The notes below the pieces were generated by a model, which saw nothing but the letters and a program-made list of their open reading frames with translations, ran no database searches and was not told where the DNA came from. Made by a program: the position numbers and the translations under genes. Shown here piece after piece: positions 28,152-38,900 of a stretch of 64,000 nucleotides of DNA (within the stretch, counting starts at the first letter, position 1; every line of letters begins with the position of its first letter). Source of the DNA: Okeania sp. KiyG1 (GTDB taxonomy: Bacteria; Cyanobacteriota; Cyanobacteriia; Cyanobacteriales; Microcoleaceae); assembly GCF_014132355.1 (NCBI RefSeq), contig NZ_BLZO01000058.1, forward strand, positions 1-64,000, given 5' to 3'.

Positions 28152-29495
28152 ATGGCATACGATTACGATCTATTTGTGATAGGTGCAGGTTCAGGAGGGT
28201 TAGCATCTTCAAAAAGAGCAGCATCTTATGGGGCAAAAGTAGCGATCGCTGAAAATGATTTAGTAGGAGGTACTTGCGTCATTAGAGGATGTGTCCCAAA
28301 AAAACTGATGGTTTACGGTTCCAGATTTTCCCACTTGTATCAAGATGCAGTAGGTTATGGTTGGAGTCAAGTAGAACCTAGTTTTGATTGGCATAAATTA
28401 ATAGATGCTGTAAATACAGAAGTTCTACGTTTGAATAAACTACACATCAGTTTCCTAGAAAAAGCAGGAGTGGAACTAATAGAAGGATATGCCAAATTTA
28501 TCGACCCCCATACCGTAGAAGTAGGCGATCGTAAAATCACAGCAGATAAAATCTTAATCGCTGTCGGTGGGAAAGCAGAAAAAATAAACATTCCTGGAAT
28601 TGAACATAGTATTACTTCCCGCGAAATGTTCCACCTTAAAGAACAACCAAAAAGAATGGCAGTTTGGGGAGGTGGTTATATCGGTGTAGAATTTGCCGGA
28701 ATTTTAAATGGTGTCGGTACCGAAGTTACTCAAATTATTCGCCGGGATTTAATTTTGCGAGGTTTTGACCAAGACATCCGCAGCAATATTCAAGAAGGAA
28801 TGACAAAACATGGAGTAGACTTCCGCATCAATACAAATGTAGAAAAAATTGAGAAAGTCGAAGAAGGGTTAAAAATTCACTTAACTGGAGAAAACACCGA
28901 ACCTCTAATTGTCGATACATTCCTCTGTGCAACTGGTCGCAAACCAAACTTAGAAGGTTTGAACTTAGAAAACGCTGGAGTAGAAACAGTCCGTGGTGCA
29001 GTTGCCGTTAGTAGAAACTGTCGTACCACTCAACCAAATATTTATGCAGTGGGAGACTGTATAGATAAAGCAAATTTAACTCCTGTTGCTATTGCCCAAG
29101 GTCGTGCTTTTGCTGATACAGAATTTGGTAATATTCCTAGATCAATTTCTCTAGAAAATATTCCCACAGCAGTTTTCTCAGAACCAGAAGGTTCAACAGT
29201 AGGTTTAACAGAAGCAGAAGCTAAAGAAAAATTTGGTGACTCCATCAAATGTTACCGCGCCAAGTTTCGCCCAATGTTCCACAGTTTCACAGGTGCAGAT
29301 GAGAAAGTAATGGTGAAATTAGTAGTTGAGGGTAATACCGACCGCGTTTTAGGAGTACACATGGTCGGTAAAGATGCAGGAGAAATTATCCAAGGAATGG
29401 CGATCGCTGTTAATATGGGTGCAACCAAAGCAGACTTTGACCGCACTATTGGTATTCACCCCTCCACATCAGAAGAGTTAGTAACTTTACGTTGA
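28152..29495 (+). CDS. gor: Glutathione-disulfide reductase
   Basis: 447 residues, full length. A flavoprotein that reduces glutathione disulfide with NADPH. FAD motif GAGSGGLASSKRAA is at residues 11-24, the redox disulfide is Cys42/Cys47 (GGTCVIRGCVPKK), the NADPH motif is GGGYIGVEFAG with a following IRRD, and the second FAD motif is YAVGDCID. The dimerisation domain ends GIHPSTSEEL with the catalytic His-Glu pair. Cytosolic. HIP1 sites lie inside the gene. It is monocistronic, with family A elements on each side. Confidence 0.93.
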   Translation: MAYDYDLFVIGAGSGGLASSKRAASYGAKVAIAENDLVGGTCVIRGCVPKKLMVYGSRFSHLYQDAVGYGWSQVEPSFDWHKLIDAVNTEVLRLNKLHISFLEKAGVELIEGYAKFIDPHTVEVGDRKITADKILIAVGGKAEKINIPGIEHSITSREMFHLKEQPKRMAVWGGGYIGVEFAGILNGVGTEVTQIIRRDLILRGFDQDIRSNIQEGMTKHGVDFRINTNVEKIEKVEEGLKIHLTGENTEPLIVDTFLCATGRKPNLEGLNLENAGVETVRGAVAVSRNCRTTQPNIYAVGDCIDKANLTPVAIAQGRAFADTEFGNIPRSISLENIPTAVFSEPEGSTVGLTEAEAKEKFGDSIKCYRAKFRPMFHSFTGADEKVMVKLVVEGNTDRVLGVHMVGKDAGEIIQGMAIAVNMGATKADFDRTIGIHPSTSEELVTLR

Positions 29496-29976
29496 AAAAG
29501 GTGTTCAACAATTAATAATTAATAATTAATAATTAATAATTACCTCTCCTTTAAAGGAGAGGATTTTTACCTTAATTATTCGGTAAGTGGTTACTGGTAG
29601 GTTAAAAGACCTAATGTAACACCTTTTGAGAGTAACTAATATCATGTCCGAAGGTAATCGTTTGTGTAAAAGTTAGCGTAAATATCTACAGGGAATTTAA
29701 GTTTTTTTCTTGCTCTTTCTTAAGTTTTTCTGTCTATTTCCTATTCCCTATTCCCTACCTTCACTATACAATACCGATGCTACCGGACATGATATAAGAT
29801 AAAGTTACCTTGGTGAGAGTTGCGCTAAAGCGTTATAACTAAAAAGAAGCGCTTTAGCGTTTTTAAAGTAAAACATGAGTTGGAAGAGAGAATTTTAGTA
29901 AAAAAAGTTAGTTCACCTTCTTAATTTTTTTTTCCAGTTAATTCATACCCAGCAAAATATCAAAAGGTAAATTTTT
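29496..29976. other. Intergenic region with family A (short) and family C elements
   Basis: 29502-29586 is a short family A copy (AATTACCTCTCCTTTAAAGG hairpin, CTTAATTATTCGGTAA). 29642-29792 is a family C element. 29825-29865 contains a GCGCTTTAGCG/CGCTAAAGCG palindrome (AGCGTTATAACT AAAAAGAAGCGCTTTAGCG), possibly a terminator-like or short palindromic repeat. No gene. Confidence 0.6.
29642..29792. mobile_element. MITE-like element, family C
   Basis: Inverted ends TCATGTCCG and CGGACATGA, flanked by TA on each side. Its interior shares GTTTGTGTAAAA and TACAATACCGATGCTACCGG with the copy at 41172-41330, so these two are close relatives. No reading frame. Confidence 0.75.
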
Positions 29977-30441
29977 ATGTCCCAGGCTTTTATTTCTACT
30001 GTATTAGGATTGTTTATTATACCCTTAACTATTAGTTCTGTTATTGCAACTCCTAACTACAATAACGATGGTCAAAAAATCACTCAAACAACAAAATTAC
30101 AGAAGTCACAATCAACAGGAGAAAGTGTATTTCAACAACTAAATCTTACACAAGAGCAAGCTGATAAAATTGTGGAAATTCGTCAGCAACATCAACAGAA
30201 AATTATTCAAAGTTTAGAAAAATTGCGGGGCGCTCAGGAAGAATTAAATCAAATGATAATTGCTACTAATACTGATAATCAACTACGACAAAAACATGGC
30301 GAAGTTTTACAGTTGAGAAGAGAGTTGGCAGAATTACAATTTAATACTATTCTCAAAATTAGAGAAGTGCTAACTCCCGAACAATTACAACAGTGGTCAA
30401 AGTTAATGCAGCAACGCCGGGAATCTCTCAAAAATCCCTAG
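29977..30441 (+). CDS. Spy/CpxP-like periplasmic protein
   Basis: 154 residues. The first 24 residues form a signal peptide (LGLFIIPLTISSVIA, probable cleavage after ATP or VIA). The mature part is mostly helical with two LTxxQ motifs (LNLTQEQADKIVEIRQQHQQ and LTPEQLQQW), the hallmark of the Spy/CpxP family of periplasmic chaperones and metal or stress sensors. Glutamine is abundant. Single gene; a two-component system is not adjacent. Confidence 0.75.
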   Translation: MSQAFISTVLGLFIIPLTISSVIATPNYNNDGQKITQTTKLQKSQSTGESVFQQLNLTQEQADKIVEIRQQHQQKIIQSLEKLRGAQEELNQMIIATNTDNQLRQKHGEVLQLRRELAELQFNTILKIREVLTPEQLQQWSKLMQQRRESLKNP

Positions 30442-31139
30442 TAAAATTAACTTTAAAAACTAGCATTTAACAATTAATAATTAATAATTAATAATTAATA
30501 ATTACCTCTCATTTTGAATACTTATAAATAAACCATGTAGGATTCAGGAGTCAGGAGGGAAGGAAGAAGCAAGAAGCAAGAAGCAAGAAGCAAGAAGCAA
30601 GAAGCAAGAAGCAAGAAGCAAGAAGCAAGAATGCATCCCCCCTTGCCCCCCGATGATGCGCTATCCCTTATAAGGAACTCCTGAAAACCCTGTAGGGAGT
30701 GTGGGAGATGTGGGAGGTGTGGGGAGTAAGAATCTTGTCTACAGTTCTCAAAAAAATGTATTTTTTTTATACACTTTTCTCAAGAAAAAGCCTTTCAAAG
30801 ACTTATACATAACTTGTCTATTTTGTCAAATTTTATGTTAAGAAAGATGTTTATAAAGCATAGCTTTGAAAGGGGGGAGGAATAAGGAAGAAAGACATCT
30901 GGTGATAATAAAAAATAAAATCAATTATCACACATAAATTATCAATTATTTCCCCCTACTGCCTACTTCCTACTCCATCTTTTGGAGGAGATGTCTTAAG
31001 ATTAAAACTCAGAAAATACAAGATTTTTCCTTCTTCAATACAAGCTTTAAACATAGTATTGTAGCCAAATAAATTAATACCATTTGGATAAAAAATTGCT
31101 ACGAATTACTATTTCTTATTATTAACTTTGAACAAAAAA
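30442..31139. other. Intergenic region with heptamer array
   Basis: 30468-30510 has ATTAATAATTA repeats followed by AATTACCTC (left end of a family A element). 30564-30630 is a tandem AAGAAGC heptamer array of nine to ten units. Family A/D-like debris and the end TACCATTTGG near 31080 follow. No gene. Confidence 0.6.
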
Positions 31140-31793
31140 ATGCTGAATAACTACACTTATATTTATTTACATGGGTTTGCCTCTAGTCCCAAATCTAATA
31201 AAGCCATATATTTGCGCGATCGCTTCGCCGAAATCAACCTCAATCTTAATGTTCTTGACTTAAACCAAAATGATTTTTACAACCTAACTTTGACAAGACA
31301 AATTCATCAAGTAGAGTCAGAAATAACAAAAAAATCTACACCAACAATATTAATTGGCTCTAGCTTTGGAGGATTAACATCTACTTTTTTAGCAGAACGA
31401 AATCCAAATATTAAAGCAATAATTTTACTGGCACCAGCCTTTAAATTTTTATCCCATTGGCAACAAAATTTAGGAGAAGAAAAATTACAAAAATGGCAGA
31501 AAAGGGGAAATTATTGGATATACCATTATGGAGAAAAAAAATATTCACTACTGAGTTATGATTTTATAGTTGATTTGAACGAGTATGAAGATAAAAATTT
31601 AAAACGTACTTTACCAACTTTAATTATCCATGGTTTAAATGATAACGTGATTCCCATTCAAGTTAGTCGAGAATTTGTTGCCAAACGCTCCTGGGTAGAG
31701 TTAATAGAACTTGATACTGACCATACTTTAGGGAATGTAATAACAAAAGTTTGGCAGGAAATTTATCAATTTTTAAACCAAGACTTTAGTTAG
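31140..31793 (+). CDS. YqiA/YcfP-like alpha/beta hydrolase (esterase)
   Basis: 217 residues from the ATG at 31140. The frame also offers a TTG four codons upstream, but the ATG gives the family-typical start. YqiA-type motifs: IYLHGFASSPKSNK near the N-terminus, nucleophile elbow LIGSSFGG (Ser), acid LIIHGLNDNVIP (Asp) and ELDTDHTLGN (His), so the full triad is present. Likely a small cytosolic esterase or thioesterase; the substrate is unknown. It lies 90 bp upstream of the glucokinase gene on the same strand and may be cotranscribed with it. Confidence 0.82.
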   Translation: MLNNYTYIYLHGFASSPKSNKAIYLRDRFAEINLNLNVLDLNQNDFYNLTLTRQIHQVESEITKKSTPTILIGSSFGGLTSTFLAERNPNIKAIILLAPAFKFLSHWQQNLGEEKLQKWQKRGNYWIYHYGEKKYSLLSYDFIVDLNEYEDKNLKRTLPTLIIHGLNDNVIPIQVSREFVAKRSWVELIELDTDHTLGNVITKVWQEIYQFLNQDFS

Positions 31794-31883
31794 ATAAATA
31801 ATTAAGATAAGGTTATAAATATTGTATTAGTAAAACAAAATTAATTATGATAATAGGATGTCATAAAAAAAAGACGTAAACGA

Positions 31884-32588
31884 ATGAATGAATTTAAAAC
31901 TATACAAACTTTAGCAGTTGATATTGGTGGCAGCGGGATTAAAGTAATAGTCTTAGATGAAACAGGAGAACCTACCACAAAACGTAGTCGTGTAGAAACA
32001 CCAGACCCAGCAAAACCAGACCCAATATTAAAAGAGATTGTCTCTTTAGCAGCAGAACAAGGAGAATTTGATAGAGTATCGGTAGGTTTCCCTGGTGTAG
32101 TTATGGATGGTGTAATTAAAACAGCAGTAAATTTAGATTCTGACTGGACAGAGTTTAATTTGGCAACAATGCTTTCAGAACGGTTGGGGAAACCAGTGCG
32201 AGTTGCTAATGATGCCGATATTCAAGGACTAGGAACAATTGAAGGCAAAGGAGTAGAGTTGGTAGTTACTTTAGGAACTGGTTTCGGTTCCGCATTGTTT
32301 GTAGAAGGAAAGCTAGTGCCAAATTTGGAAATGGGTCATCATCCATTTCGTAAAAAAGACACTTATGAGGAACAGTTAGGAAGAGCAGCATTAGATGATG
32401 TTGGTAAAAAGAAATGGAATAAGCGCTTAGAAAAGGCGATCGCAACTCTACAACATTTATTTAATTGCGATTGTATTTATCTTGGTGGTGGCAATGCAAA
32501 AAAAATTGAATTTGAATTACCAACGAATGTAAAAATAGTGCCGAATGTCAATGGTTTATTAGGAGGAATTGCTTTATGGAAGGAATAA
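31884..32588 (+). CDS. ppgK: ROK-family kinase, polyphosphate glucokinase-like
   Basis: 234 residues, the short form typical of PpgK. Phosphate-1 motif LAVDIGGSGIKVIVLDE is near the N-terminus, the sugar-binding and catalytic Asp is in VRVANDADIQGLG, phosphate-2 is VVTLGTGFGSALF, and the ROK metal/sugar loop begins LEMGHHPFR (with EMGH). The adenosine motif is YLGGGNAKKI. Cyanobacterial homologues phosphorylate glucose using polyphosphate or ATP. Cytosolic. The gene ends within a few bases of a family C element. Confidence 0.85.
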   Translation: MNEFKTIQTLAVDIGGSGIKVIVLDETGEPTTKRSRVETPDPAKPDPILKEIVSLAAEQGEFDRVSVGFPGVVMDGVIKTAVNLDSDWTEFNLATMLSERLGKPVRVANDADIQGLGTIEGKGVELVVTLGTGFGSALFVEGKLVPNLEMGHHPFRKKDTYEEQLGRAALDDVGKKKWNKRLEKAIATLQHLFNCDCIYLGGGNAKKIEFELPTNVKIVPNVNGLLGGIALWKE

Positions 32589-32594
32589 TTTATA

Positions 32595-32733
32595 TCATGT
32601 CCGGATAAGAGCGCTCTGGAAAAAACTTATCATGAGTGCTTCAACAGTAAATCTTTCTATTTTCCCTACTCCCCTACTCCCCTACTCCCCCGCTCCCCTA
32701 CTATCTTAATTATAAGTATTCAACCGGACATGA
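32595..32733. mobile_element. MITE-like element, family C
   Basis: TA-TCATGTCCGG at the left and CCGGACATGA-TA at the right, 139 bp, with an internal CTACTCCC heptamer-type run. The remainder up to 32953 is AT-rich with a TTCCTTC run and no gene. Confidence 0.75.
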
Positions 32734-32953
32734 TATTAGGAGTCATAATTTTAATATTTCTCTATTTAATTAGGATTGACTAATTTTAAAAGCTTTTGCT
32801 TAACTTGTTGTACTATTTTTGGATTATAGCAGTCGAAGGAAAAGCCAGGAACACATCAAAAGCTTAAAACTTAGACAACGCCAAATTTTCCCTTCTCTGG
32901 TAGATAATTAAACGCCTTCTTCCTTCTTCCTTCTGCTATAACCAAGTAAATGT

Positions 32954-33289
32954 TTAGCTATCTCGACTAGAATGTAGGGTTTGGATAGATTTGTCAAGTT
33001 CCATTCTTTGTTTAGCTTGATGTAAAAAGTAACCACTCATCATCGCAGAAGCCAACATTTGACCAAAATTTTCTCTGCTAGTAGTTATAGTCATGCCAAA
33101 ATGCTCTGGTGGTAAATTTCCTAACATTCCTCTTAAATTTTGTTCCATAATTTGAGCAACTTTTGGTTCTGGTTTAGAAAGTTGAGCTACAGTATCAGGA
33201 TTCAAAGATTGAACATATTGCCATAATAAGTTATCAATACTAGATTGATCAGCAGAATATTCAGAGGGATTACTTGGAAGGTTATTCAT
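32954..33289 (-). CDS. DUF760 domain protein
   Basis: 111 residues, with the cyanobacterial/plastid DUF760 signature LLWQYVQSLNPDTVAQLSKP, LRGMLGNLPPEHFGMTITTS, and LASAMMSGYFLHQAKQRMEL, all in the expected order and length. No signal or membrane segment. The biochemical role of the family is not established; plant homologues are chloroplast proteins. Transcribed divergently from the repeat region that precedes SUI1. Confidence 0.88.
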   Translation of the reverse strand: MNNLPSNPSEYSADQSSIDNLLWQYVQSLNPDTVAQLSKPEPKVAQIMEQNLRGMLGNLPPEHFGMTITTSRENFGQMLASAMMSGYFLHQAKQRMELDKSIQTLHSSRDS

Positions 33290-34291
33290 AGTGCTTATCT
33301 GAAATTAATAGAATTTAGTATTTAGTTACATATTAGCAATATTTTCGAGCTACTCTATTAAGTGTTACCGAACTTTTCGATCCGGTTTTTTCTACTCTAG
33401 AATAGCTAAATCATATTTGACGTTGTACAACTTGCCGATTGATTTTGTTAAAAGAAGCTGTTAAAAATTATAGCTCGGGAATAGCGATCGCTATTTATAG
33501 CAGAAGTAAAGAAGGAAGAAGGAAGAAGGAAGAAGGAAAAGTATTACGTTGTCTGAGTTTTAAGCTTTTGACCTGTCCTAACCTTTACTTCGACTGCTAT
33601 AATTTACAGCGGTTTTCCTGCACGGTAGACCACAGTAGGGGCGTTAGCGGAGCTTTGCGTTAGCAAATGGCATTCGCCCTTAGACGTTGCATGCAATATC
33701 CCTACAATATTTTGGTTATGGCGATGTGGTTCATCAATTTGAAAAGCACTGTAAACTTCCCAGTTAACTAGCTATCAGCTTTTAGCACTTCAGTGCTTCA
33801 GCTTGAGCGCAGCTCTGGGTAAAAATCCCCAGCTTCCGAACGGTAGGATGGCCCTCGGAAGAATTGATATCATGTCCGGTAGCATCGGAGTGTGTATAGA
33901 ATTACAGCAGTTTTCGAGTTGATGAAGTACAAAATTTTAGGACTGTAGGGAGTAGGGAGTAGGGAGTAGGGAGTAGTGGCGTGACACGCCTAAAATGGTG
34001 CATCGGGTAGGGGCGGGTTCCGCGGTAGGGGCGGGTTCCGCGTTAACTGAATGGTTTTACCCAGGACCTGGTGAACCCGCCCCGGTTTTACCCAGGACCT
34101 GGTAAACCCGCCCCCGCACCAATAATCTAATGCACTGTAAGTCACAATTGTAAGAAACCCTTTCCTAGGTCATGCTACGCAAACAGCTCCCGCTGGCTTC
34201 CTTCCACTAAAGTATAAGTATTCAAGTAGACATGATATAAGTCCTGATATACTGACTATGTAGTAATCTAAAATAATATTCCTTTGAAGGT
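33290..34291. other. 1-kb repeat-filled intergenic region
   Basis: It contains a GGAAGAAGG run (33508-33540), family F element 33598-33756 (TTTACAGCGG ... CACTGTAAA) holding a degenerate GTAGGGGCG palindrome, and family C element 33870-34235. The only frame here (33439-33663) is built from repeats and is not credible as a gene. Confidence 0.65.
33870..34235. mobile_element. MITE-like element, family C, enlarged by internal inverted duplications
   Basis: Ends TCATGTCCGG and GTAGACATGA with TA on each side, 366 bp. The middle contains GTAGGGGCGGGTTCCGCG twice and TTTTACCCAGGACCTGGT followed by AACCCGCCCC twice, so two direct repeats face each other as an inverted repeat around 34060. CCAGGACCTGG is itself near-palindromic. 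Confidence 0.7.
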
Positions 34292-34660
34292 ATGGGTAGT
34301 TCAAAAAATAATTCCTCTAATATGAAATCTGCTAAAGGCGATCGCGTAGTTTACTCAGAGTTTGGTAATAATGCCACCTCCCCAGCAACAGAAAGAGCAG
34401 TACCAAATTTACCGCCAAATCAACAAAATTTAAAAGTACAAGCATCCCGCAAAGGTCGCAAAGGAAAAACAGTTACAATTATTAGTGGGTTTCAGTCGAA
34501 CCAGGAAATTTTGACAGCTTTACTGAAACAACTTAAAAATCAATGTGGTGCTGGTGGTACTCTTAAGGATAATGAAATTGAAATTCAGGGGGAACATAAG
34601 CAAAAGTTACTGGAGATTTTAACGAAATTAGGTTACAAAGCTAAAATTAGCGGTGGTTAA
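34292..34660 (+). CDS. yciH: SUI1/eIF1-like translation initiation factor
   Basis: 122 residues. The first 45 residues are polar and variable. The SUI1 fold follows: RKGRKGKTVTIISGFQSN, LLKQLKNQCGAGGTLKD and IEIQGEHKQKLLEILTKLGY, the standard YciH pattern. Family members influence start-site selection on the small ribosomal subunit. AAGG lies just ahead of the ATG. A HIP1 site (GGCGATCGC) falls in the variable N-terminus. Single gene between repeat regions. Confidence 0.9.
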   Translation: MGSSKNNSSNMKSAKGDRVVYSEFGNNATSPATERAVPNLPPNQQNLKVQASRKGRKGKTVTIISGFQSNQEILTALLKQLKNQCGAGGTLKDNEIEIQGEHKQKLLEILTKLGYKAKISGG

Positions 34661-35411
34661 GGTATTTAATACTAAATCCGGTTTAGAACGGAGCTTTATT
34701 AGGGAACTAAGGCAGAAGGCAGAAGGTAGAAGGGTTAAAGAAGATTTGGAAAAAGTACCTTTTCATAACCTGATTTAGTATCAGGATGATAAATTTCAAC
34801 AAACTGTAATTAGGGTTTGCTGAAAAATCTTTTTCCTGAGGCAGGGAATAGGGAATAGGGAATAGGGAATAGGGAATAGTTAAAAGTCAGGAGGAATGGG
34901 AGTTATAGAGAAGGTGATCGTTAATGACAGCAAGAGTGATTGTTCTACTATAGTCACCCCAAAATCCGCTCCATGCATGAGCATGAAGAGCTAAAACAGG
35001 CGCACAATTTCTAGACCCAAAAAGGCTAAAAGCTTTATCTGTAAATGCTTTTAGATTTAATCAGCAAACCCTAATTAAAGCAGTTAAAGTAGACAGATCG
35101 AAGCAGTAGGGAGTCAAGAATATATGAGTTATATTTCCCATGAATTTTAACTCTTCTTCCCTACTGTAATTTGCTTTAATCTCTAGTCTATATAATACAA
35201 AAACTGCTTTATAAAATCAGGAAAATATAACAGAGATACTAAAGAAGGGGAAATATTTTCCCACTTTTGCCTGTTCCCAGTTCCCTGCTATAAATGTGCC
35301 AACAAGATTTATATAGCTAATATTAAGATCGATAATTGTTGCGGAATTTTGATTTTGGCTTTGTAGTTTTAAATAAGAAGTAATTAAACTTATATTAGTG
35401 GAGATATATCA
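34661..35411. other. Intergenic region with family B element
   Basis: No gene. Holds the family B element 34813-35071, a GGGAATA heptamer run near 34850-34880 and AT-rich DNA that probably contains the promoter of the small secreted protein gene at 35412. Confidence 0.6.
34813..35071. mobile_element. MITE-like element, family B, with 6-bp target duplication
   Basis: GGGTTTGCTGA and TCAGCAAACCC are matching inverted ends; TAATTA precedes (34807-34812) and follows (35072-35077). 259 bp, no frame. It contains an internal GGGAATA heptamer array. Confidence 0.8.
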
Positions 35412-35603
35412 ATGTTTAGAACAGTTGCTTTAGTATTACTAGGAACTTCTGTTGGTTTTGGATTTTCTATGGTAGGTAATGGTAACGGGTTTGCTATTAA
35501 AGTACCTCAAATAGAAGCAGGAAAATTAGAATGTCGTTGGTTACCTGAGGATACTTCTAATAACTCTTCTATTAACGAAGAATTCTTGGAGCCGAGATAT
35601 TAG
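35412..35603 (+). CDS. Small exported protein of unknown function
   Basis: 63 residues. The N-terminus (MFRTVALVLLGTSVGFGFSM) reads as a signal peptide or single membrane anchor. The rest is short and acidic with one cysteine (KLECRWLPEDTS). GTGGAG lies eight or nine bases before the ATG. I do not recognise a family. Coding is supported by the start context and the hydrophobic leader, but the frame is short. Confidence 0.5.
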   Translation: MFRTVALVLLGTSVGFGFSMVGNGNGFAIKVPQIEAGKLECRWLPEDTSNNSSINEEFLEPRY

Positions 35604-35988
35604 ACTTGCTCTCAAGTCCAATTTGAATTACACATAATTCCTCAGTACGTTGAGAAAAGCTATATTTTATCTTTCCTTTTGAATTCTCATAACTAGCTCT
35701 ACTTAATTAAATATAAAACGTTCTACTATGTAGTTATTTCGATTTCCTCAATAATTCATTTCCTCAATAATTCTCACTACTGAAAAATTGTGGTCTAAAG
35801 CCTCCCATTTTCAGAGGATAAAAAAAGATAATATTCGCCAAGGTCAAGCCTCCTTATTGCAAGAGGTACTGTTAGCGTAGCTCCTCCGGAGGAGGCTAAT
35901 TGATAACGCAGTTCCTTTGATAAGAGGCTAGCGTAGCTCCGACCTTATGAGGCTAACTGATAACTGAAATGACCCAGATTTGATATAA
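35604..35988. other. Intergenic region with GAGGCTAG-type palindromes
   Basis: 35860-35960 contains repeated GAGGCTA(G/A)C and GCGTAGCTCC motifs, with CTCCTCCGGAGGAG as a perfect palindrome near 35885. The same GTAGTTCCGACC...AGGAGGCTAGC pattern recurs near 52585. No gene. Confidence 0.5.
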
Positions 35989-38900
35989 CTACTGACTCGT
36001 GAATTTATCTAGAAGTATATCAATGCTCTCTAATACTTGCTGAAACTGTTGGGCTAAGATTAAAGCTTTGGTAGATAAAACTTCCAGATCGGGAGTTTCA
36101 CTTCGTAGATCCTGATGTAGAGAGGCAGCAGACTTGTAGAGGGTCTCTGCTCCAATGTTACCTGCTGCTCCTTTGAGGGAGTGAACCAAATATAACGCAT
36201 TCTTCAAATCTCCACAGTTTAATGCTGTTAGGATTTCAGCATCATACTTTTGTTGAGAGGTTTGAAAGATTCTCAGAATGTCCTTATAATCACTCCACTC
36301 ACCACCCGTAAACTCTAAACCCAAATTGACATTCAGACCAGGCAGATATAATTTATCAGTATCTGGAACAGAAGTATTTTCTGGAAGAACACTAGGGATA
36401 TTGTTCCTGGGTACAGAAGAACTGTTAGTTGGAATAATCCACTTCAGAAGAGTCTCATATAACTCTTGAGGGTTAACAGGTTTGGATAGATGATAATTCA
36501 TCCCCGCTGCCGAACTTTTAGCTTTATCTATATCCATAGCATTAGCTGTCATAGCAATAATTGGCACTGTGGCAAACCATTGTGTTCTGCTGTTGTCTTC
36601 CTCTGCCAGAGAACGGATATGGCGAGTGGCTTCTAGTCCATCCATTCCTGGCATCCGAATATCCATCAAGATTAGGTCGTAAACCTGCTCCATAACTTTA
36701 GCGATCGCCTCTTTTCCATTAGTTGCGCAATCTACTGTCAACCCCACCTTTTGCAGTAATTCCCTGGCTATTTGTTGGTTCACTGCATTGTCTTCTACAA
36801 GTAGAATATTAGCCCCCTGAAATTCTTCCAGTTCTGCCATGCAGGAAAATCGAGTCTCTCTAGAATCACTGAGTACCGGATAACTAAAATTATCGTCAGG
36901 CTCCCAGAGGTAGCCCAGTTCTAGTTCAAAGTAGAATATACTACCTTTACCGAGTTCGCTCTCAACACTAATGTTGCCGCCCATCACGTTCACAAGACCC
37001 TTGCAAATTGCTAATCCGAGTCCTGTACCACCGTACTTGCGACTGGTAGAAGCATCCACCTGGGTAAAGGACTGAAATAGTTTTTCCAGATCACAAGGAC
37101 TAATACCAATTCCTGTATCTTGCACCTGAAATTTCAGGCAAACAGTTTCCTGGCTATAAGTGAGTAGTTCAATTCTAATGGTAACGCTACCTGTTTCAGT
37201 GAACTTGATAGCATTGCTCGCTAGATTCATCAAAATTTGAGTTAAGCGTAGTGAGTCTCCAATTAAATACTGGGGAATCCCTTCCTCAAGCTGAAATAAT
37301 AGTTCCAGCCCTTTTTCAGAAGCTTTTAGACCAAGAACATTGTTGATTTGATTCAGGATTTGAACTAATTCAAATGGGATAGATTCCAGTTCCAGTTTCC
37401 CGACTTCGATTTTGGAAAAGTCCAGGATATCGTTGATGATTTCCAATAATGATTGGGCAGAACTCTGGATTTTGGCGAGATAGTCTTGCTGGTAGTGGGT
37501 AAGATCGGTTTGTAAAGCCAAGTGAGTGAGTCCCAGAATACCATTCATTGGTGTACGAATTTCATGACTCATCAGGGCTAAAAATTCGCTCTTGGCACGG
37601 TTAGCATATTCGGCAGTTTCTTTTGCTTCTCGCAACTGCTGTTCGGCTAATTTGCGCTCTGTGATATCCTGTACCGTACCTACAAGATGCGTTACTTTGC
37701 CGGAGATATCCCACAAAGGTCTGCCACGAGCCGATACATAAACTAAACAGCCATCTGGTCGGTAGATGCGACATTCGATTTTGTAGGGTTGAGCGGTTGC
37801 TATGGTAGTCTGAACTGCACTATCTATACCTTTGCGGTCTTCAGGATGAACAAGTTCTAGGAAGCCTTCATAAGTTAGAGTTTTCACTGCTGGCGACTGT
37901 CCAAAAATGCGGAAAGTTTCCTCCGACCAAGCAACTACGCCAGTTGTTAGATCGAATTCCCAACTGCCCAGTTTACCTATTCTTTGTGCTGCTTTTAAAT
38001 GAGCTTCACTTTTGCGTAGAGTTTCTTCAACTTGTTTACGACTGCTAATATCAGTAATTGTGCCAACATAACCGATTTTCTGCCTCTCAGGATTCCATTC
38101 TGCCACTGCTTGTGCATACACCCACTTCACAGTACCGTCAGGATGTTGCAAGCGATATTCCATTTGGCCAGAATGCTTACCTTGGAGAAATTGCTCCCAG
38201 ACTGTGGCAACCATAACTCGATCGTCGGGATGTAACGCCTGTTGCCATCCAGTTCCAGTTGCTGCCTCTACAGATATCCCAGCAATCTGACTCCAGCGGT
38301 CATTAACATAGATACAATTGCCTGTCAAGTCAGTACGAAAAATTCCCACTGGAACAGTTGCAGCTAATGTTGAGTAACGAGTTTCGATATTATTCAAGGC
38401 AGATTCTGCTCGTCGTCGTTCTTCCAGTTCAACCTTTATTTGCTCATAAGCTTTTCCCTGTTGGATAGCAATGGCAATGTGAATAGATAATCGTTGTAGT
38501 AAGTCGATACCATCTTTTTCCCAAGCATAGGCACGATCGTGGCTGGCAAGAATCAGACCCCACAGTTCCTTTTCTACTATAATTGGCACAACCAGAGTAG
38601 CACGAAGACCAGAACGTACAAGGATTTCTTGATTTTCTGGACTGATACCTGATTCGTATACGTTATTTACTACCCGAATATGACCATGGCGATACTGCTC
38701 CATCCATTCAGGTGTCACCCAGATATGGGCAAATTCTGCATCCAATAGCGATCGCTCACCTTCAGCAATTGACTCAGCAACCACAGTATCAGAAGAGTTA
38801 GGATGGAATTGGTAAACCATCGCCCGATGGCAGTGCAACAGGGAGGGAATCTCTTGTACTGCTGTATCAAGAATTTTCTGCAAATCCAGCGACGACCTGA

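Noticed and set aside
30564-30630. CRISPR-like or iteron array
   Set aside because: Pure 7-bp tandem repeat without spacers and without an adjacent replication gene.
33439-33663. 74-residue frame
   Set aside because: Composed of heptamer repeats and an interspersed element; not protein-like.
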